In this document: piece by piece, positions 1 to 12,807 of the stretch
How positions within the stretch are numbered: position 1 is the first letter of the stretch
How the letters are laid out: every line of letters begins with the position of its first letter
The notes under the pieces: generated by a model
The model's input: the letters and a program-made list of their open reading frames with translations, nothing else
What the model was told of the DNA's origin: nothing
Database searches by the model: none
Source: Coix lacryma-jobi var. lacryma-jobi
Lineage: Eukaryota; Streptophyta; Magnoliopsida; Poales; Poaceae
Assembly: GCA_009763385.1 (NCBI GenBank)
Contig: CM019826.1
Span: 56,975,127 to 57,039,126, forward strand
Length of the DNA stretch: 64,000 nucleotides
Direction of reading: 5' to 3'
Translations under genes and position numbers: made by a program

Positions 1-1119
1 CGCCACTCCGGCCCGGTGAATCACTCGCCGCCGGTCAAAACTTGGCTTGGGTCATCCACAATGCCTCCGGATGATCACCAAGCTCTCCGATCGCCACCAA
101 GCCGTCTAGGTGATGCCGATCACCAAGAGTAACAAGCAAGAACTCTCACTTGACCAACGCAAGGCTAATGAGATGGGTGGATGCACACTTGCTACTCTCT
201 ATTCACCAATGAGGTGCTTGATCACTCAATTATCAAATCTCTCAACCTCACTAGGCCTCTTGCACTAACTTGGAATCACAATGAGTTTGTCAACCTTTCA
301 AATGAGCAAGAGATGTAACATGAATGAGGGGGAGGCATATTTATACCCCCCAACTCGAAACATGCACGAAGGAGTAAGTCCAGCCAGTTTACACACTGAC
401 TGGACGCACTGTCGGGGTGACCGGACGCGTCCGGTCAGTGCCCAACGGCTACGTGACGTCTACCCTGACACCTGTACAAAGTGCTGATCGGACGCTCTCA
501 TGCGTCTGGTCCACATTTTTGCTCTCTGGAACCTCTCTGCATGCGACCGGACTCACCACCCCGGTGCGTCCGGTCGATTGCTGAGGAGCGTCCGATCACA
601 ACCAGGCTTACCCCTCAGCCAACACCACTGACCGAACGCACACCTCAGCGTCCGGTCACTACGGTTCGAGCGTCCGGTCGTAGTTTGAAGTCCAAGACGA
701 CTTCGGTTTGTGACGCTCCCTTCACGAACTTTCTTCCTTATGATCTTAGGGACCTTTCTAGGCTACCTAGGCTTTGGTTAACAAGTGTGAACCACACCTA
801 ACTCAAAAGTCTCACCTAGGTCAAGCTACCCATTCAAAACCCCTCTTAATAGTACGACCAAAGATAAAACAAAGACCTATGCTACTCTAAGTGTCCTTCA
901 ACACCAAATGACACTTAGAACTAGCCTATCACCGTGTTCGTCGTCCATCCTTTGAAAACCGAACGAATTCCATCAATAAGGGGGCATGAATACCATAGTG
1001 CCCTCACGATCATCATTACCATGACCTAACTCAACTGTTTCTGCAAAACACACGTTAGTCATAGTAATTTACCCTTGTCATCCAATCACCGAAACCCACT
1101 GGGGGACTAGATGCTCACA
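1..1119 (-). repeat. 3' LTR of Copia C, cut by window edge
   Basis: Read on the minus strand, the LTR starts with TGTGAGCATC at 1119, directly after a polypurine tract, which is how a 3' LTR begins. It runs off the left edge, so neither its far end nor a target duplication can be seen. Around 420-680 it holds repeated words of the type GCGTCCGGTC/GACCGGACGC. No credible gene lies in it; the short plus-strand ORFs here are chance frames in repeat-rich sequence. Confidence 0.65.
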
Positions 1120-1134
1120 ATCTCCCCCTTTTTG
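1120..1134 (-). other. Polypurine tract of Copia C
   Basis: On the minus strand the sequence is AAAAAGGGGGAGAT immediately before the LTR start. This is the plus-strand primer site expected just upstream of a 3' LTR. The other Copia remnant here has the same arrangement (AAGGGGGAGAT before TGCGG at 12192). Confidence 0.7.
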
Positions 1135-1666
1135 GTGATTGATGACAACCTCGAGTATGTTTGAAAGAGAGGTGAGGTTTTCAAAAGCTTGGTTCATATA
1201 AGCATGTGACAATAAGATCAAAAGGGGTTAGGCATGCTTATACAAACCAAGTCCACATAAGTACTCAACATAATAAGAGTTAACACAAGTACTTATGAAT
1301 AAGCTCATTTATCAGAGTATAAGTGCGGAAGCAAAGTAAATGAGCATAAACATGTGACATGTAGAAAATAACAAGTTAAGCATATCATGTCACAAAAGAG
1401 CATAAACAAGTGACATGGAATATATAACAAGTGAAGTATATCATGTCACATCCAAAAGACATACACATATCGTACAAGTGCCAAAAGATAAACATGTATG
1501 CATATGAGTGCAAGATCAAACAAAAGAGCGGAGACCCTCTCACAAGCTCCCCCTATGTCTAACATACGCTCTCTCCCCCTTTGGCATCAAAGACCAAAAC
1601 CTAAGGGTCGGAAGGCGGGACAGGAGCAGACGAGTCGGGCGACGAGGTGCGCGGGAGTGTCTCAAA

Positions 1667-4219
1667 CTAAGGAAGGTAGGCCTCCTCGTCGGATGACGAG
1701 CTGCGAGCTGACTGACCCTCGGACACTGGACGTGCAGGAGAAGCGGTCTGGGTTTGCTCAACAGTCTTGGGAGCGGCCTCTGGTGCTGGAAGCTCTGGCT
1801 CTGGAAGCTCGGGCTGCTGAGGCTCTATCTCTGGAAGTGCTGTCTCTGAAAGAGGGGCCACTAGCTCTGTCGCTGCCACTGACACGGTCGTTGACGGCTC
1901 AGACACTGAACTGACTGGCAAAGTCGAACTCTGAGAGACTGGTGGCTCGGACGACGCTACTGAGGAGGGGAGTGTCTCTGTAGTACCAGTAGCTGGAGCA
2001 GGAGCTGGAGCGGAGGTCACCGGTAAGACGAAGTCTGGCGGGGTAGGCAGACCGGTGAGCTCGCTGAACGAAGCCTCCAGACTCAGAGGGGTCACGAGGA
2101 TCGACTCCGTCTGAGTAGGAGTGAAACCTGAGCGGATCGGCGTGAACCCTGGCTGCTACCCTGGTAGAGGTGAGGAGAACCACTGAGGGTACTGCGGAAA
2201 GGGCGAGACGGTCGACGAAGGAGCTGACGTGTAGAACGAGGTCGACGGTCTGGGCTGCTGCAGCTGAAACTGAGGCGGTGGGGGTAACTGTGGAAGAGCT
2301 GCCATCCTCTCCATGAAAGCAAGTGTCTGTGTCTGGAGCTGAATCATCTGCCTCTGGAGAGCGTCTTGGCGCTCTATGTCTGAGCTGCTGCCACTGCCTG
2401 TGCCTCTGCCAGTCGAGCCTGCTCCTGTGCCTGTCGGCGCTGCTCCTCAGCCTGACGCTGAACCTCCTCAGAGAGACGGGACTCATGCTGGATCGGAGCC
2501 AGCCATACGCGAGGACGAGGCCTCGGAGTCGTGAGCTCCCTATGGATGCATCCTCGGAAGAGGAGCATAGTTGTCATCGGTGCTGTCAGACGGAAACTCA
2601 TCGTCGGGGTCCTCTCCCTCTGCCTCAAGGGCTGCGAGCTCAGCCTCTGCCAACTGACTGACAGTCTCGTCCTGCTATGCCTCTGTCTCTATGACAACCG
2701 GCCTCTGGCGCTGACCTCTAGGACGAGTGTCTGGACGGTCCCTGGCAATCTGGCGAGTGTCGTACACGGGGAACTCGGTCGGTGACTGGAGAAGCTCTGG
2801 AAGCAATCTCGGAATCATCCGCCTCAAAAGGAAACAGATCACGTGAGCATAGGGAAGCTGGCAGTGACCCTTGAAGCCCTCGGCCAATGTGTCCTCCATC
2901 TAAGAAATAATGACATCCCAAATATCAAACTCAAGCTGAGAAACTAGGTGGTGAACGAGCCAGATCTGAATACGTGTCAGCCCCTCTCTGTAGCCTATCC
3001 GGGGTAGAAGAGTGCGCCTCATGACCTCGTTCACGAGACGGGCCGTCGGCGTCAAGTCACGAGGACGTCGGCTGGACCCCTCGCCGAACGGCTCCCGGAA
3101 GCAGGCACGAACCAAGTCCGCTGGTGGAATCTCTCCTGCGTGTGGTCGCCTGGGTAGGCTCTATCTCTCTATAGCAAACTGTGTGCACCCTGGTCACATA
3201 CGCTGTCAGACCGAGGTACTCTCTGGCACGTGAGCTGTAGAGCCTGTAGGACATCCCCCGGAAAGCAAAGTGTAGGAACCGGTGGTCCGGGGAGATCTAG
3301 AGAGACGCATAGAACTGTCGGACCCAGTCCTCGATGTACAAACCACCTCGTCCAAGAAGATCTGCTAATCCAGGTAGATATGATAGCATAGGACGGATGG
3401 CCTCTCCAGCAACTGCAACAATAGTCTCCAGCGGGCAGACTCTGTGGGGACGGATATGGACACCACTGTTGACATAAGCTCTGTAAAAGTCCTCCTGAAT
3501 AACTGTGTAGAACCCCTCGGTGGCCTGAGGGTGCCTGGCAGCTGGGAACCACTCCTCGTACGGGATCAGACACAGTGCCTGTACCTGACGTGCTGTCGCC
3601 GCCCGCAGGTCCAAGTGCTCCACAGGTGGGGGTCCCTGTGGCCTCGGAGGGGGTCGACCACCCCGCCTCTGCCTCTCAGGTCGAGGAGACACCTGAGTGC
3701 GAGAGCGGGTGGACCTGCGGAGTGGCTGCTGAGCTGGCTGCTCCTCTGTCTGACCCTCTGCCTGGGTCTCTATAGCTGAGCTGGGCTCTGGAGCTGACCC
3801 ACTGGCTATAGCCGCTGCGAGAGCTGAAGCTGCCTCTGACAGGAATTGGAAGTCTCGAGGGAGAAGCTCAGCTGGGTCGTCGAGAGAGTACTCGTGTCCC
3901 TGAATCCTGACGACGCCACCCTCAGTCTGAAGCAGAGCCTGAACCTACTGCTCTGTAAGAAGGTCGCGAACCCGCAGACCACTGCCCTGACGCTCCTGAG
4001 CTGAAACCGGGTCTCGTATATGAAGGCCGCCTGTGGAACTCCCTGCTCTGCCCTCTCGGCTGCTCGAGCTGCTGCAAGTGCCATCTCTGAATCACGGTCG
4101 AGACGCTTGCACTTCTTGGACACAAGCTTCTGCGACCTCTTCCCCTTGTCACCAGAAGGAGGACGAGGGGGAGGAGGATCGACCCCGGGACCTCCGCCGA
4201 CGTTCTTGCAGCGTGCCAT
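1667..4219 (-). pseudogene. Broken extra ORF in envelope-like position of Copia C
   Basis: A long coding remnant lies between pol and the 3' LTR, in the same strand as pol. It starts at an ATG at 4219 (MARCKNVGG...), with a basic Lys/Arg stretch and an Ala/Glu-rich segment. A conserved-looking globular part follows at about 3700-2680 (LDLRAATARQVQALC, IPYEEWFPAARHP, YRLYSSRAREYLG), then a Gln/Ala-rich helix (about 2460-2374), and finally a Pro/Ser/Thr-rich tail ending near 1667. Several stops and frame changes break it (for example a stop near 3950 and one near 3297). SIRE/Maximus Copia elements are known to carry an extra, envelope-like ORF at this place. I see no convincing signal peptide or transmembrane segment, so the envelope role is only positional. 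Confidence 0.55.
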
Positions 4220-5780
4220 CGTGACAAGAACAGAAGCACTACCAAACAAACAGAGGACTGGACTGAACCTCAGAGGCTTGGCCTCGTTCCGTATCAGCGA
4301 GCTTGGCCCCGGATTTAGCTGTCACTGTGACACTGTGCACTGAACCGGTCCCGACTCGCTGCAAGAGATAGATAGAGATATACATAAGCATATAATCTAG
4401 AGATAAGAAGCCCTATCGAAAGCAAAGCATAGAGAGATAAGAATGAGGAGGTGTGGCTTTGCTACCTGACGAGACGCGATGAAACGGCCAAGCAAAGGGA
4501 AGAGACCGACACGTGCGGGCACCACAACCTCTCGTCGGAGGGATCTGCGCGAGAAAAAAGGGCCAAGAATTGGGTTAAAACGGCATGAACCTTGGTTGAG
4601 ACATTACGCCGAACACCTAGTGGGCAGGGGGTATGGGGAGGGGTGGGAAGCTCACTGTGGAGGGGCTGCCGGCCGGAGGGAGGGCGCCGGAGAGAAGGAA
4701 GACACTCGTGGAGGAGCTCCGGTGACCGAAGGAGGCCCGTCGGCTTGGGCGCGGCGAGCGGCTTGCTGTCACGGCGAGGGGAAGACTCGGGCGCGCAGGG
4801 GTGGCTCGGGGGGGCGGTGGTGGAGAGGCGCTAGCGCGGCGTGGAGGCAGAGCAGCAGGCGGGCGCCGGCGCGGGCAGACGGTGAGGCACGGCGGTGCGG
4901 CGGCGCAAGGTGGGAGCGGCGGCGCGGGGGCGGGGCGGTGGTTAGGGCACGGGGTGGTTCGGCGGTGCTGGCGCGGCGAAGAAAGAAGACAAGCACTGCG
5001 GGCCCATGTGTCGGTTAGAATAACTCAGTGCGCCCCTTAAGTGATGACCGGATGCACCGAGGCATGACCGGACGCACAAGGCCCGATCGTCCGGTCACGA
5101 ACAGAGAGTTCCCAGAACCTGTTTTCCTCGATCGGACGCGTCCTGTCGGACTTGACCGGACGCACCGAGTGTCCGATCACGCGCCTGGAAACGACCGGAC
5201 GCACGAGCAATCTTCAGACCGGATTCGCCGAAGACACTGTTCACCTGCGCGCGGGATGAACTGACCGGACGCAGCAGGAGCGTCCGGTCACACGGAAAAC
5301 CCTGTTTTGACTCGATTTTTCGCGCCGACTTCTCCTAACCAAGTTCCAACTCAAATAAGATGCAAATAAACACCAGTTGGAACCTAGAGGGGTTACCTCT
5401 CTCAAACCCTCAAATTTTTCAAATAGTTTGCCATAGGCTAAGTTAGTTTTCTAGATAAAATAGGCAATAAAACCCGAGGAGACAACATGTGGCCACCAAA
5501 ACTAGGGGTCTTAACCAATTGGAGCCTCAAATGCTCCCCCTAGCGGTGGACGAACACAGCGGTTGCTCAAAGCTTAACTGAAAAGAAACGACAAAGCAAC
5601 ACACATGCATATGCAATGCAATACGAAATTTGAATCTAGGTTGCTTGTCAAGTTTGCTCATGGGTAAGCTTCTTCACACGCTTTTTAGGGCGGTTATCTT
5701 AACCATGTCTGACAAGCCTATATGCATAGCGTAATTCAAACATGGTATATATTACAATGCAATGCAAAGACAACCCCCTT
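4220..5780 (-). other. Spacer between extra ORF and pol of Copia C
   Basis: I see no supported gene. About 4480-5020 is very GC-rich and low in complexity, giving Arg/Gly-rich frames that are not convincing proteins. About 5045-5295 carries several copies of GACCGGACGC and GCGTCCGGTC, the words also seen in the LTR at the left edge. About 5500-5560 has, on the minus strand, a purine-rich GGGGGAGCA tract that resembles a polypurine tract. Confidence 0.5.
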
Positions 5781-7281
5781 TCACCTTTTGACAAAGTTAC
5801 TTAGATCAAGCACATTAAGCTCACTTCGCAATCTACAAAGGCTGTTCTCATCTAGGGGTTTTGTGAAGATATCCGCCAATTGATCTTCGGTTCTAACTCC
5901 CTCTAAGGATATGCCTTTCTTGGAAACATGGTCTCTAAGAATGTGATGATGAATATCTATGTGCTTTGTGCGAGAGTGTTGAACCGGGTTGTTAGCAAGC
6001 TTAACCGCGCTCTCATTGTCACACAACAAAGGTACCCTTTCTAGAACTACACCATAGTGTAAAAGGGTTTGTTTCATGTAAAAGATTTGTGCACAACAAG
6101 CACCCGCGGCTATGTATTCTGCCTCGGCGGTAGACAAGGCCACACTATTTTGCTTCTTTGAACTCCATGACACTAGTGATCTCCCAAGCAAATGGCACCC
6201 TCCAGATGTGCTTTTTCTTTCTATTTTGCATCCCGCGTAATCCGAATCGGAATACCCAAGGAGTTGGAAGTTAGCTCCTTTGGGATACCAAAGGCCAATG
6301 CTTGGGGTGTGCTTTAGGTACCTAAGGATTCTCTTCACCGCTATGAGATGTGATTCCCTAGGATTGGCTTGAAAGCGAGCACACATGCACACACTAAACA
6401 TGATGTCGGGCCTAGATGCGGTCAAATATAACAAGCTACCAATCATAGAACGGTAGAGAGTTTGGTCAACTGGGTTACCTCCCACATCTAGGTTGAGATG
6501 TCCGTTTGTTGGCATTGGAGTCTTGATAGGCTTGCAATCATCCATGTTGAAGCGCTTGAGGAGGTCTTTCGTATACTTCTCTTGAGATATGAAAGTCCCC
6601 TCCTTCAATTGCTTGACTTGGAAGCCTAGGAAGAATGTGAGCTCTCCAATCATGGACATTTCTAACTCCTTCGACATCAAATCACCAAATTCCTTGCAAT
6701 ATGCTTCATTTGTTGACCCGAAGATGATATCATCAACGTAGACTTGACAAATGAAGATCTCTCCATCAAGCTTCTTGGTGAATAGTGTGGTGTCGACCAT
6801 CCCAATGGTGAAACCCTTCTCAATGAGGAAGTCCTGGAGGCGCTCGTACCATGCTCTTGGGGCTTGCATTGAGCCCATATAGCGCCTTGGACAACCTATA
6901 AACATGATTAGGATATCTAGGGTCTTCGAACCCGGGAGGTTGATCAACATAGACTAGTTCATTTACGAAGCCATTTAAAAATGCACTTTTCACATCCATT
7001 TGATATAATTTAATGTCATGATGTGATGCATATGCAAGGAGGATACGAATGGCTTCGAGTCTTGCAACCGGTGCAAAGGTCTCTGCAAAATCCAAACCTT
7101 CAACTTGAGAGAACCCCTTTGCTACTAGCCTTGCCTTGTTTCTTACAACCTTGCCTTGATCATCTTGCTTGTTCCTAAACACCCATTTTGTTCCAATGAC
7201 TCTTGCGCCTTTGGGTCGCTCTTCATGTGTCCAAACTTGGTTGCGGGTGAAGTTGTTTAATTCTTCATGCATAGCATTCAC
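5781..7281 (-). pseudogene. Copia C pol: reverse transcriptase and RNase H
   Basis: Copia-type RT and RNase H. The RT begins with the TKWVFRNKQ and [15 protein letters not shown] blocks and has [14 protein letters not shown]. The catalytic [10 protein letters not shown] motif follows, then FFLGFQVKQ. RNase H has YSDSDYAGC, TAEAEYIAA, CDNESAVKLA and the TKHIDIHHH / DQLADIFTKPL end typical of Copia. A frame change near 6820-6950 splits the domain between two frames, and the stop at 7375 separates it from integrase. Catalytic residues remain, but the copy cannot make a full Pol. Confidence 0.85.
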
Positions 7282-7374
7282 CCAATCCGGATCACCTAGA
7301 GCTTCATCTATAATGGTAGGCTCAACAAGAGAAACAAAGGAGTGATGTTCAATATATAGAGCAAGTTTTTGAGA

Positions 7375-9009
7375 TCAAGTCATTACACCCCTTGTTGGAC
7401 TCCCTATGATGAGTTCTTGAGGATGAGCTTGTAGTAGAGAAGTGGTCCTTTGATCAACCACTTGAGGGGCCGCTTGTGGAGCATCAACATCTTGAGCTTG
7501 TACCACCATTTGATCATGGGAGACATGAGTATCTTCAAATGGATCCCTCCCATCTTTGTCATCAACATGTGGTACATTGGATGAAGATGGCTTGTCAATG
7601 ACTTGCACATCATCATCATCATCTTTAGGCTTGATGGCTCCAACCGGCATGTTCTTCATGGCTTCCCTCAATGGTTCATCACCTACATCATCAAGATTTT
7701 CATGCTCTCCTTGAGAGCCACTAGATTCATCGAATTCCACATCATATGTTTCTTCTACCATACCGGTGGCATGGTTGAATACTTGATATGCTTTGGACTT
7801 CAATGAGTAACCAACAAGAAAACCAATATCACATCGGCGTTGAAACTTCCCTAGGTGTTGGCGCTTCTTGTAGATGTAGCATTTGCACCCAAACACTCTA
7901 AAGAATGATATATCCGGCTTCTTGTTGTTGAGTAGCTCATAGGGGGTCTTGCCAAGGAGACGATGGGGGAACAACCGATTTGATGCATAGCAAGCGGTGT
8001 TGATTGCTTCCGCCCAAAATCTTTACGGTGTTGTGTACTCATCTAACATAGTTCTTGCTAGGGTGATTAGAGTTCGGTTCTTCCTCTCAACTACCTCATT
8101 TTGTTGTGGTGTGTAGGTTGCGGAGACTTCATGCTTGATCCCAACTTCATCAAAATATTGCTCAATGTGGGTGTTGTCGAACTCTCTTCCATTGTCACTT
8201 CTTATCTTCTTGATCTTCAAGTCAAACTCATTTTGGGCTCTCTTGGCAAACTTCTTGAATGAAGGGGTTGCTTCGAATTTGTCATGAAGAAAGAATACCC
8301 AAGTGTATCTAGAGTAGTCATCAACAATCACTAGGCAATAGAGATTTCCACCCAAGCTAGCATATGTCATTGGCCCAAATAGATCCATGTGTAGTAGCTC
8401 TAACTCTCTTGATGTTGACACAAAGGCTTTGGTTGGATGAGTGTTTGCAACTTGCTTGCCGGCTTGACATGCACTACACAATTTGTCCTTCTCAAATTTG
8501 ACATCCTTCAAGCCCCTAACCAAATCCTTCTTCAATAGCTTATTGAGAGTGTTCATTCCCACATGTGCCAATCTTCTATGCCATAGCCAACCAAGTGATT
8601 GCTTAGTGAACAAGCATGTCTTCAAGTTGGCATCTTCAGAGGTGAAATCCACTAGATAGAGATTGTTGTATCTAAAGCCTTTGAATATCACTTGTGTATC
8701 ATCTTTCTTGGTTACAACCACTTCCTTGTCAGTGAACAAACATTGAAAGCCAAGATCACATAGTTGCCCAACGGATAGCAAGTTGAAGCTTAATGATGCA
8801 ACTAGAAGCACATTGGAGATGGTATGATCATTTGATATTGCCACTTTGCCCAATCCCTTGACATTGCCCTTGGAGTTGTCAACAAATGTAATCTTTTCTT
8901 GGTCATTGACATTCTCTTCTAGTGAGGTGAACATCCGGGGATCACCAGTCATATGTTGTGTGCAACCACTATCAATCACCCAATGAGATCCACCGGTCTT
9001 GTAGTTCAC
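7375..9009 (-). pseudogene. Copia C pol: protease and integrase
   Basis: The upstream end shows the Copia protease active site in WVIDSGCTQHMTGD. Integrase follows: the zinc-binding HHCC segment (HRRLAHVGM ... CSACQAGKQ), then the catalytic core with MDLFGP, VDDYSRYTW, SDNGREF and QNEVVERKNRT. The stop TAA at 8023-8025 interrupts the C-terminal part, but the same frame continues with the FFRVFGCKCYIYKK block and an acidic linker to 7375. Gag lies upstream in another frame. Confidence 0.83.
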
Positions 9010-9025
9010 CTACACACACAAGAAA

Positions 9026-10330
9026 TCAAGCTTGAGCTCTTGGGACCCAAACTTGTTGAGGTCCCTTAACCTTCTCTACTAGAGACTTTGCAACCCAAAT
9101 TTGCTTTGGCCTATTCTTGTTAGGAGGCCCCATGAACATGACTTTCATCTTGCCACTAGAGTCTTGTCTAAGCATGTAGTGAGCATTGAAAGCAAAGGGC
9201 CTAGCATGCTTGGGCAAGGGTGTGGGCTTTGGCTCTTCACAATCATGAGCAAAGTGACCTTCCTTTCCACACTCATAGCATCTTCCAATCTTCTTCTTCT
9301 TTGGCTTAGTGATGCTCTTGCGTTGCTTCATCTTCTGTTCAAGGAAGCCAATGCCATTTCTATTGGTCTTCATGACATTGTTCATGAGGAGTTCACTTTG
9401 AAGACATTGTCCCTTGGAGAATTTCTTCAACCCGGTGATGAGGTGCTCCTTCTCTTTCTTGAGCTTGTCATTCTCTTGTTGAAGCTCTAATTGAGATGGT
9501 GTCATCTTGTAATCTCTCTCCATCTTCAATCTCTTGTTCTCTTCTTTTAGCATATCAAGCTCAAGTGTTATGCTATATTCATCATCTTGGGTCTCAACAA
9601 TGACTTGCTTTGCGGTTGCAAGCTTCTCTAGATCAACCTTGAGCTTTGCATTCTCATTCTTGATCTTGATATAATCATCATAGTGATCGGCCACAACCAC
9701 ATTCTTGACCTTGCCACTAGCTCTTTGCTCATCATGCTCACTAACCAAGTCCTCACAAGATGTTGCCATGTCACACTTAACAACAAGGTTAGGAGCATCA
9801 AGTGTCTCATGTGAAAGCATATCATAAGCAATGGTGAGAGTATCATAATCTACTTTCACTTGAGTGTATTGTTCTTTGAGCAATTGATAACTAGTGGTAA
9901 AGTCACTATGCACCTTATCAAGTTTCTCATTTTTAGCTTTGAGATCTTTGTTAGAGGACTTGAGCTCCTTGATAGTGGATGACATAGTAGCAAGTTCATT
10001 TTTAGCTCATCACTAGCATGAATAGCATGATCACATTTTTCAACAAGAGATTCATTTTCATCAACAAGCTTCTCATTTTTAGCTCTAGTCTTTCTTATGA
10101 TTTTAGAGAAGTCATTTAGCAATTTGACAAGTTCATCATAAGTGGGAGCCTCAAATTCACCATCACTATCACTATCACTAGAGTCATCATCGTTTTGTAC
10201 CTTCCGGTCACCCTTGGCCATAAGGCATAGGTGTGTAGATGATGATGGCGACGGTGGTGGTGGTGGTGTAGAGGAGCCAATGACTAGAGCGGCCACCTTC
10301 TCCTTCTCATCATCAGTGGCTGTGTTCCTC
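9026..10330 (-). pseudogene. Copia C gag, 5'-truncated
   Basis: C-terminal two thirds of a SIRE/Opie-type Gag. It begins abruptly at about 10330, where it abuts an unrelated LTR fragment, so the N-terminal UBN2-type domain is missing. What remains is an acidic Ser/Asp stretch (DSSDSDSDGEFE), a long Lys/Glu-rich coiled coil (about 10080-9440), and a CCHC zinc knuckle (CYECGKEGHFAHDC, about 9260-9300). A basic tail follows. A frame change lies between 10010 and 9985. Confidence 0.8.
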
Positions 10331-10931
10331 GGCTGCCTTAGCGATTTTTGACCGGCAGACAGTCCGCAGTTGAAATCCGCGGACAGTCCGGGAGTCGACC
10401 AGGGACGTTCAGCAACCTTGCTGTTTTGTCCATTTGGCCGGCGGACAGTCCGAGCTTCTGTGGCGGACAGTCCGCAGTAAGCCCGGATAGTCCGGGACCG
10501 CACCGGCGGACAGTCCGCGAATCGGCTGAAGCTTACGGTTTTGTGCGTTTGCTCTCCCGGCTTCCTCGCTTGGTTTCGGGACTTCTTGTTTGGCCCTAGA
10601 GTTGATCAAGGAACCTCTCTAGGTATCTTTGCTACTTGTTAGCATAGGTATTTAGGAGTTTCTCGACGTAGCCGTCTATCTACGTTCGGGACTTGGTTTT
10701 TGGGGTCGAATTTGTTCCGGTGCTTTTGCCATTTGATTTGCTATTGCTTTGTGGTGCCTCGCTGTGATCCTAGGGATCATCCACCCTCTTTCAAGGGTCG
10801 TGGGCATCACGGTTTCGGTCGTACCTTTCGGGGGTTGATTTTGGGACATTTGGCCAAAGTTTCGAGAGAAATTTTTGAGCTCCCATTCACCCCCCCTCTG
10901 GTCGCCTTGCTAGTGCTTTCTCGGTCCTTCA
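10331..10931 (+). repeat. Plus-strand Copia LTR, 3' fragment
   Basis: It matches the last ~600 bp of the LTRs at 12192-14262, 51298-53297 and 58697-60761, and ends with the shared terminus CTCGGTCCTTCA at 10931. It has CGGACAGTCCG words at 10360-10520. Its left part is missing where it meets the gag of Copia C. No primer-binding site follows, so a deletion starts right after the LTR end. Confidence 0.75.
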
Positions 10932-12180
10932 TATATGCTAGGTTGCTATGTCTCTAGTTTTGAGTCCTTCACTTGCTTGGTATGTTCATATTCTGTCATA
11001 AAATTGAACCAAGTTAAGTGAATTGGAAAGATTGAGATGGGATTGCTTGTCAACACATCACGGTATCGAGACTGTTTCTCATTGCACATTTGAGTTAAAC
11101 TTGAGCCGTGTAGTGTATGACCAAAACCGGTGCTTTAAGCTTCTAATTGCTTCTGCATAGGCTTAGCTCGGTTGAAAAGTTAGGCAATGACAAGCCTTCA
11201 ACCTCTCGCAATCACATGCTGGATTTTGAACCTGTGTAATTTCACCGCTGCAACTCCGATTAAAATCTGAAATCAGAAGTCTATGTTTCATTCTATAGCA
11301 TGATGATTGAACTTTGCTAGGGGTAGTTCACCTTGTATACATGATTAGCACTTGTCTGACTTCCTGTCTATACATGTTCAATGCTATTTTTATGGTGAAC
11401 ATCCTTTTCTGAATGGCTAAAACTACTCACTTTGCTTATATGTTCATATTTCGTATCTGGTGATCAGTTTGAGCCTTTGTTGGCATGTATGCTTCTTGTT
11501 GAGTCATTGGAGTTATACTATGTAGAGCATCTTTTTGTTCTCTAGACTATATTCCTGAAGCTACTAACTTGCATTTTTGACTCATATGCATTTGGAAGGG
11601 AGAAGTTTGCCTGATAGTGCATTATCAACTAAGAGGGAGAAATTGGTCAAATCATGTGCACTATTGGAGGGGGAGTTTCCTCGGGTTTTGTCTGATGAAT
11701 TGTCAATTGGTTCGGAGCATTTTTCCAATTGGTTCGGACCATTTTAGGTAACTAGTTGTGTTGAGCCTTTACCTCTTTCTTTAGGGACTAGCGACTTTGC
11801 CAGTATGCTCTCCATTTGGTATCGAGCTCTTCTGCTTTTCAGTTGGCTTTCCTTCAGTTGGTGTCGAGTTCTCTCGCTAGCGGTGTTGAGTTCTATCTTG
11901 CTTCACTGTCAACTGATTTTTCAATTGGTGTCGAGCTTTCCTGCTAGTGGTGTTGAGCGTGTTCTACCTCTTCTTGAGGGCTAGCCTTGCTTTGCTTGGT
12001 TGACCTCTTCTTGAGTGTCGTTGCCCATGTCTTTGGGAACCAAGTTGTTTTGCTCTTTCACTTGACCTTCTTCTGGCTTTGATATGCTTTTGGGTCATTT
12101 GGACGAGTTCTCTACTTCTCCTTCTTCCTTCTTCTTCTACTTCATTATGATTTGTGTTGGTAGTTGTCAATGCACTCATC
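10932..12180 (+). other. 3' untranslated region of the 10331-14262 Copia remnant
   Basis: No coding frame can be recognised. The stretch is T-rich and runs into the polypurine tract and full LTR at 12192, so it is the internal region upstream of a plus-strand 3' LTR. It includes short direct variants of a GGTGTCGAGCT phrase (about 11820-11950). Confidence 0.6.
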
Positions 12181-12191
12181 AAGGGGGAGAT
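12181..12191 (+). other. Polypurine tract
   Basis: AAGGGGGAGAT lies immediately before the LTR start TGCGGATACA. This places the LTR at 12192 as a 3' LTR in plus orientation. Confidence 0.75.
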
Positions 12192-12576
12192 TGCGGATAC
12201 AAGGGTGTATGCCGAGTCTCAAGTGATGAGTGATTGTCAATGGGTGTGATGCGCATATTCTTTGGCTTGTGTTGTGCAGGTGTCAAGCACGGATACAGTG
12301 ATCGAAGGCAAGGTGAAGGTCAAGTAGAGACGTGTCGTGCCGATGGACCGGGAGCGGTGAAGGGCGGACGTGAGGCTTGGACTGAGGGACCGGTGGCCTG
12401 AGGATCAGCTGTGGTGGCTGACAACCTGGGACAGCGACGAGCGGAGACTTGCAGGGCACAGTGTTGCTCGGGTCGAGGACCTAGGGACATGTGTCGATGG
12501 ACGGGGTGCACGGGCGGTGCATCCCCTCTTCAGCGTCGGTTTGGTGGTTGAGCCAGAGAAAAACCATCCGGTGGAC

Positions 12577-12807
12577 GGTTTCCAGGTTTGGGCCACAAAA
12601 TCTGGGTGCTACGGTTTCCGAGTTTGGGCCACAAAACTCAGGCTGAGAACGGTTTCCAGGTTTGGGCCTGAAAACCTAGGCGCTGGTGGGTTTCTGAGTT
12701 TGGGCCACAAAACTCAGGCGATGGACGGCTGGTTTCCCGGTTTGGGCCTCAAAACCGGGGGTTGGTCGTGAAGGCTGGTTTCCCGGTTTGGGCCTCAAAA
12801 CCGGGGG
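12577..12807 (+). repeat. Hairpin array in LTR (6 units)
   Basis: Six units of about 35-45 bp. Each starts GGTTTC and contains a short inverted repeat around GGGCC(T/A)CA, such as CAGGTTT...AAACCTG or CCGGTTT...AAACCGG. Stem bases differ between units but usually stay paired. Confidence 0.8.

Noticed and set aside
4479..5018. 179-codon plus-strand ORF
   Set aside because: GC-rich, Arg/Gly-repetitive frame without recognisable domains, inside a minus-strand Copia spacer. Likely a chance open frame.
10348..10599. Short ORFs in the LTR fragments (also near 52705, 57314, 60077)
   Set aside because: They arise from the CGGACAGTCCG clusters, which lack stops in some frames, and appear on both strands.
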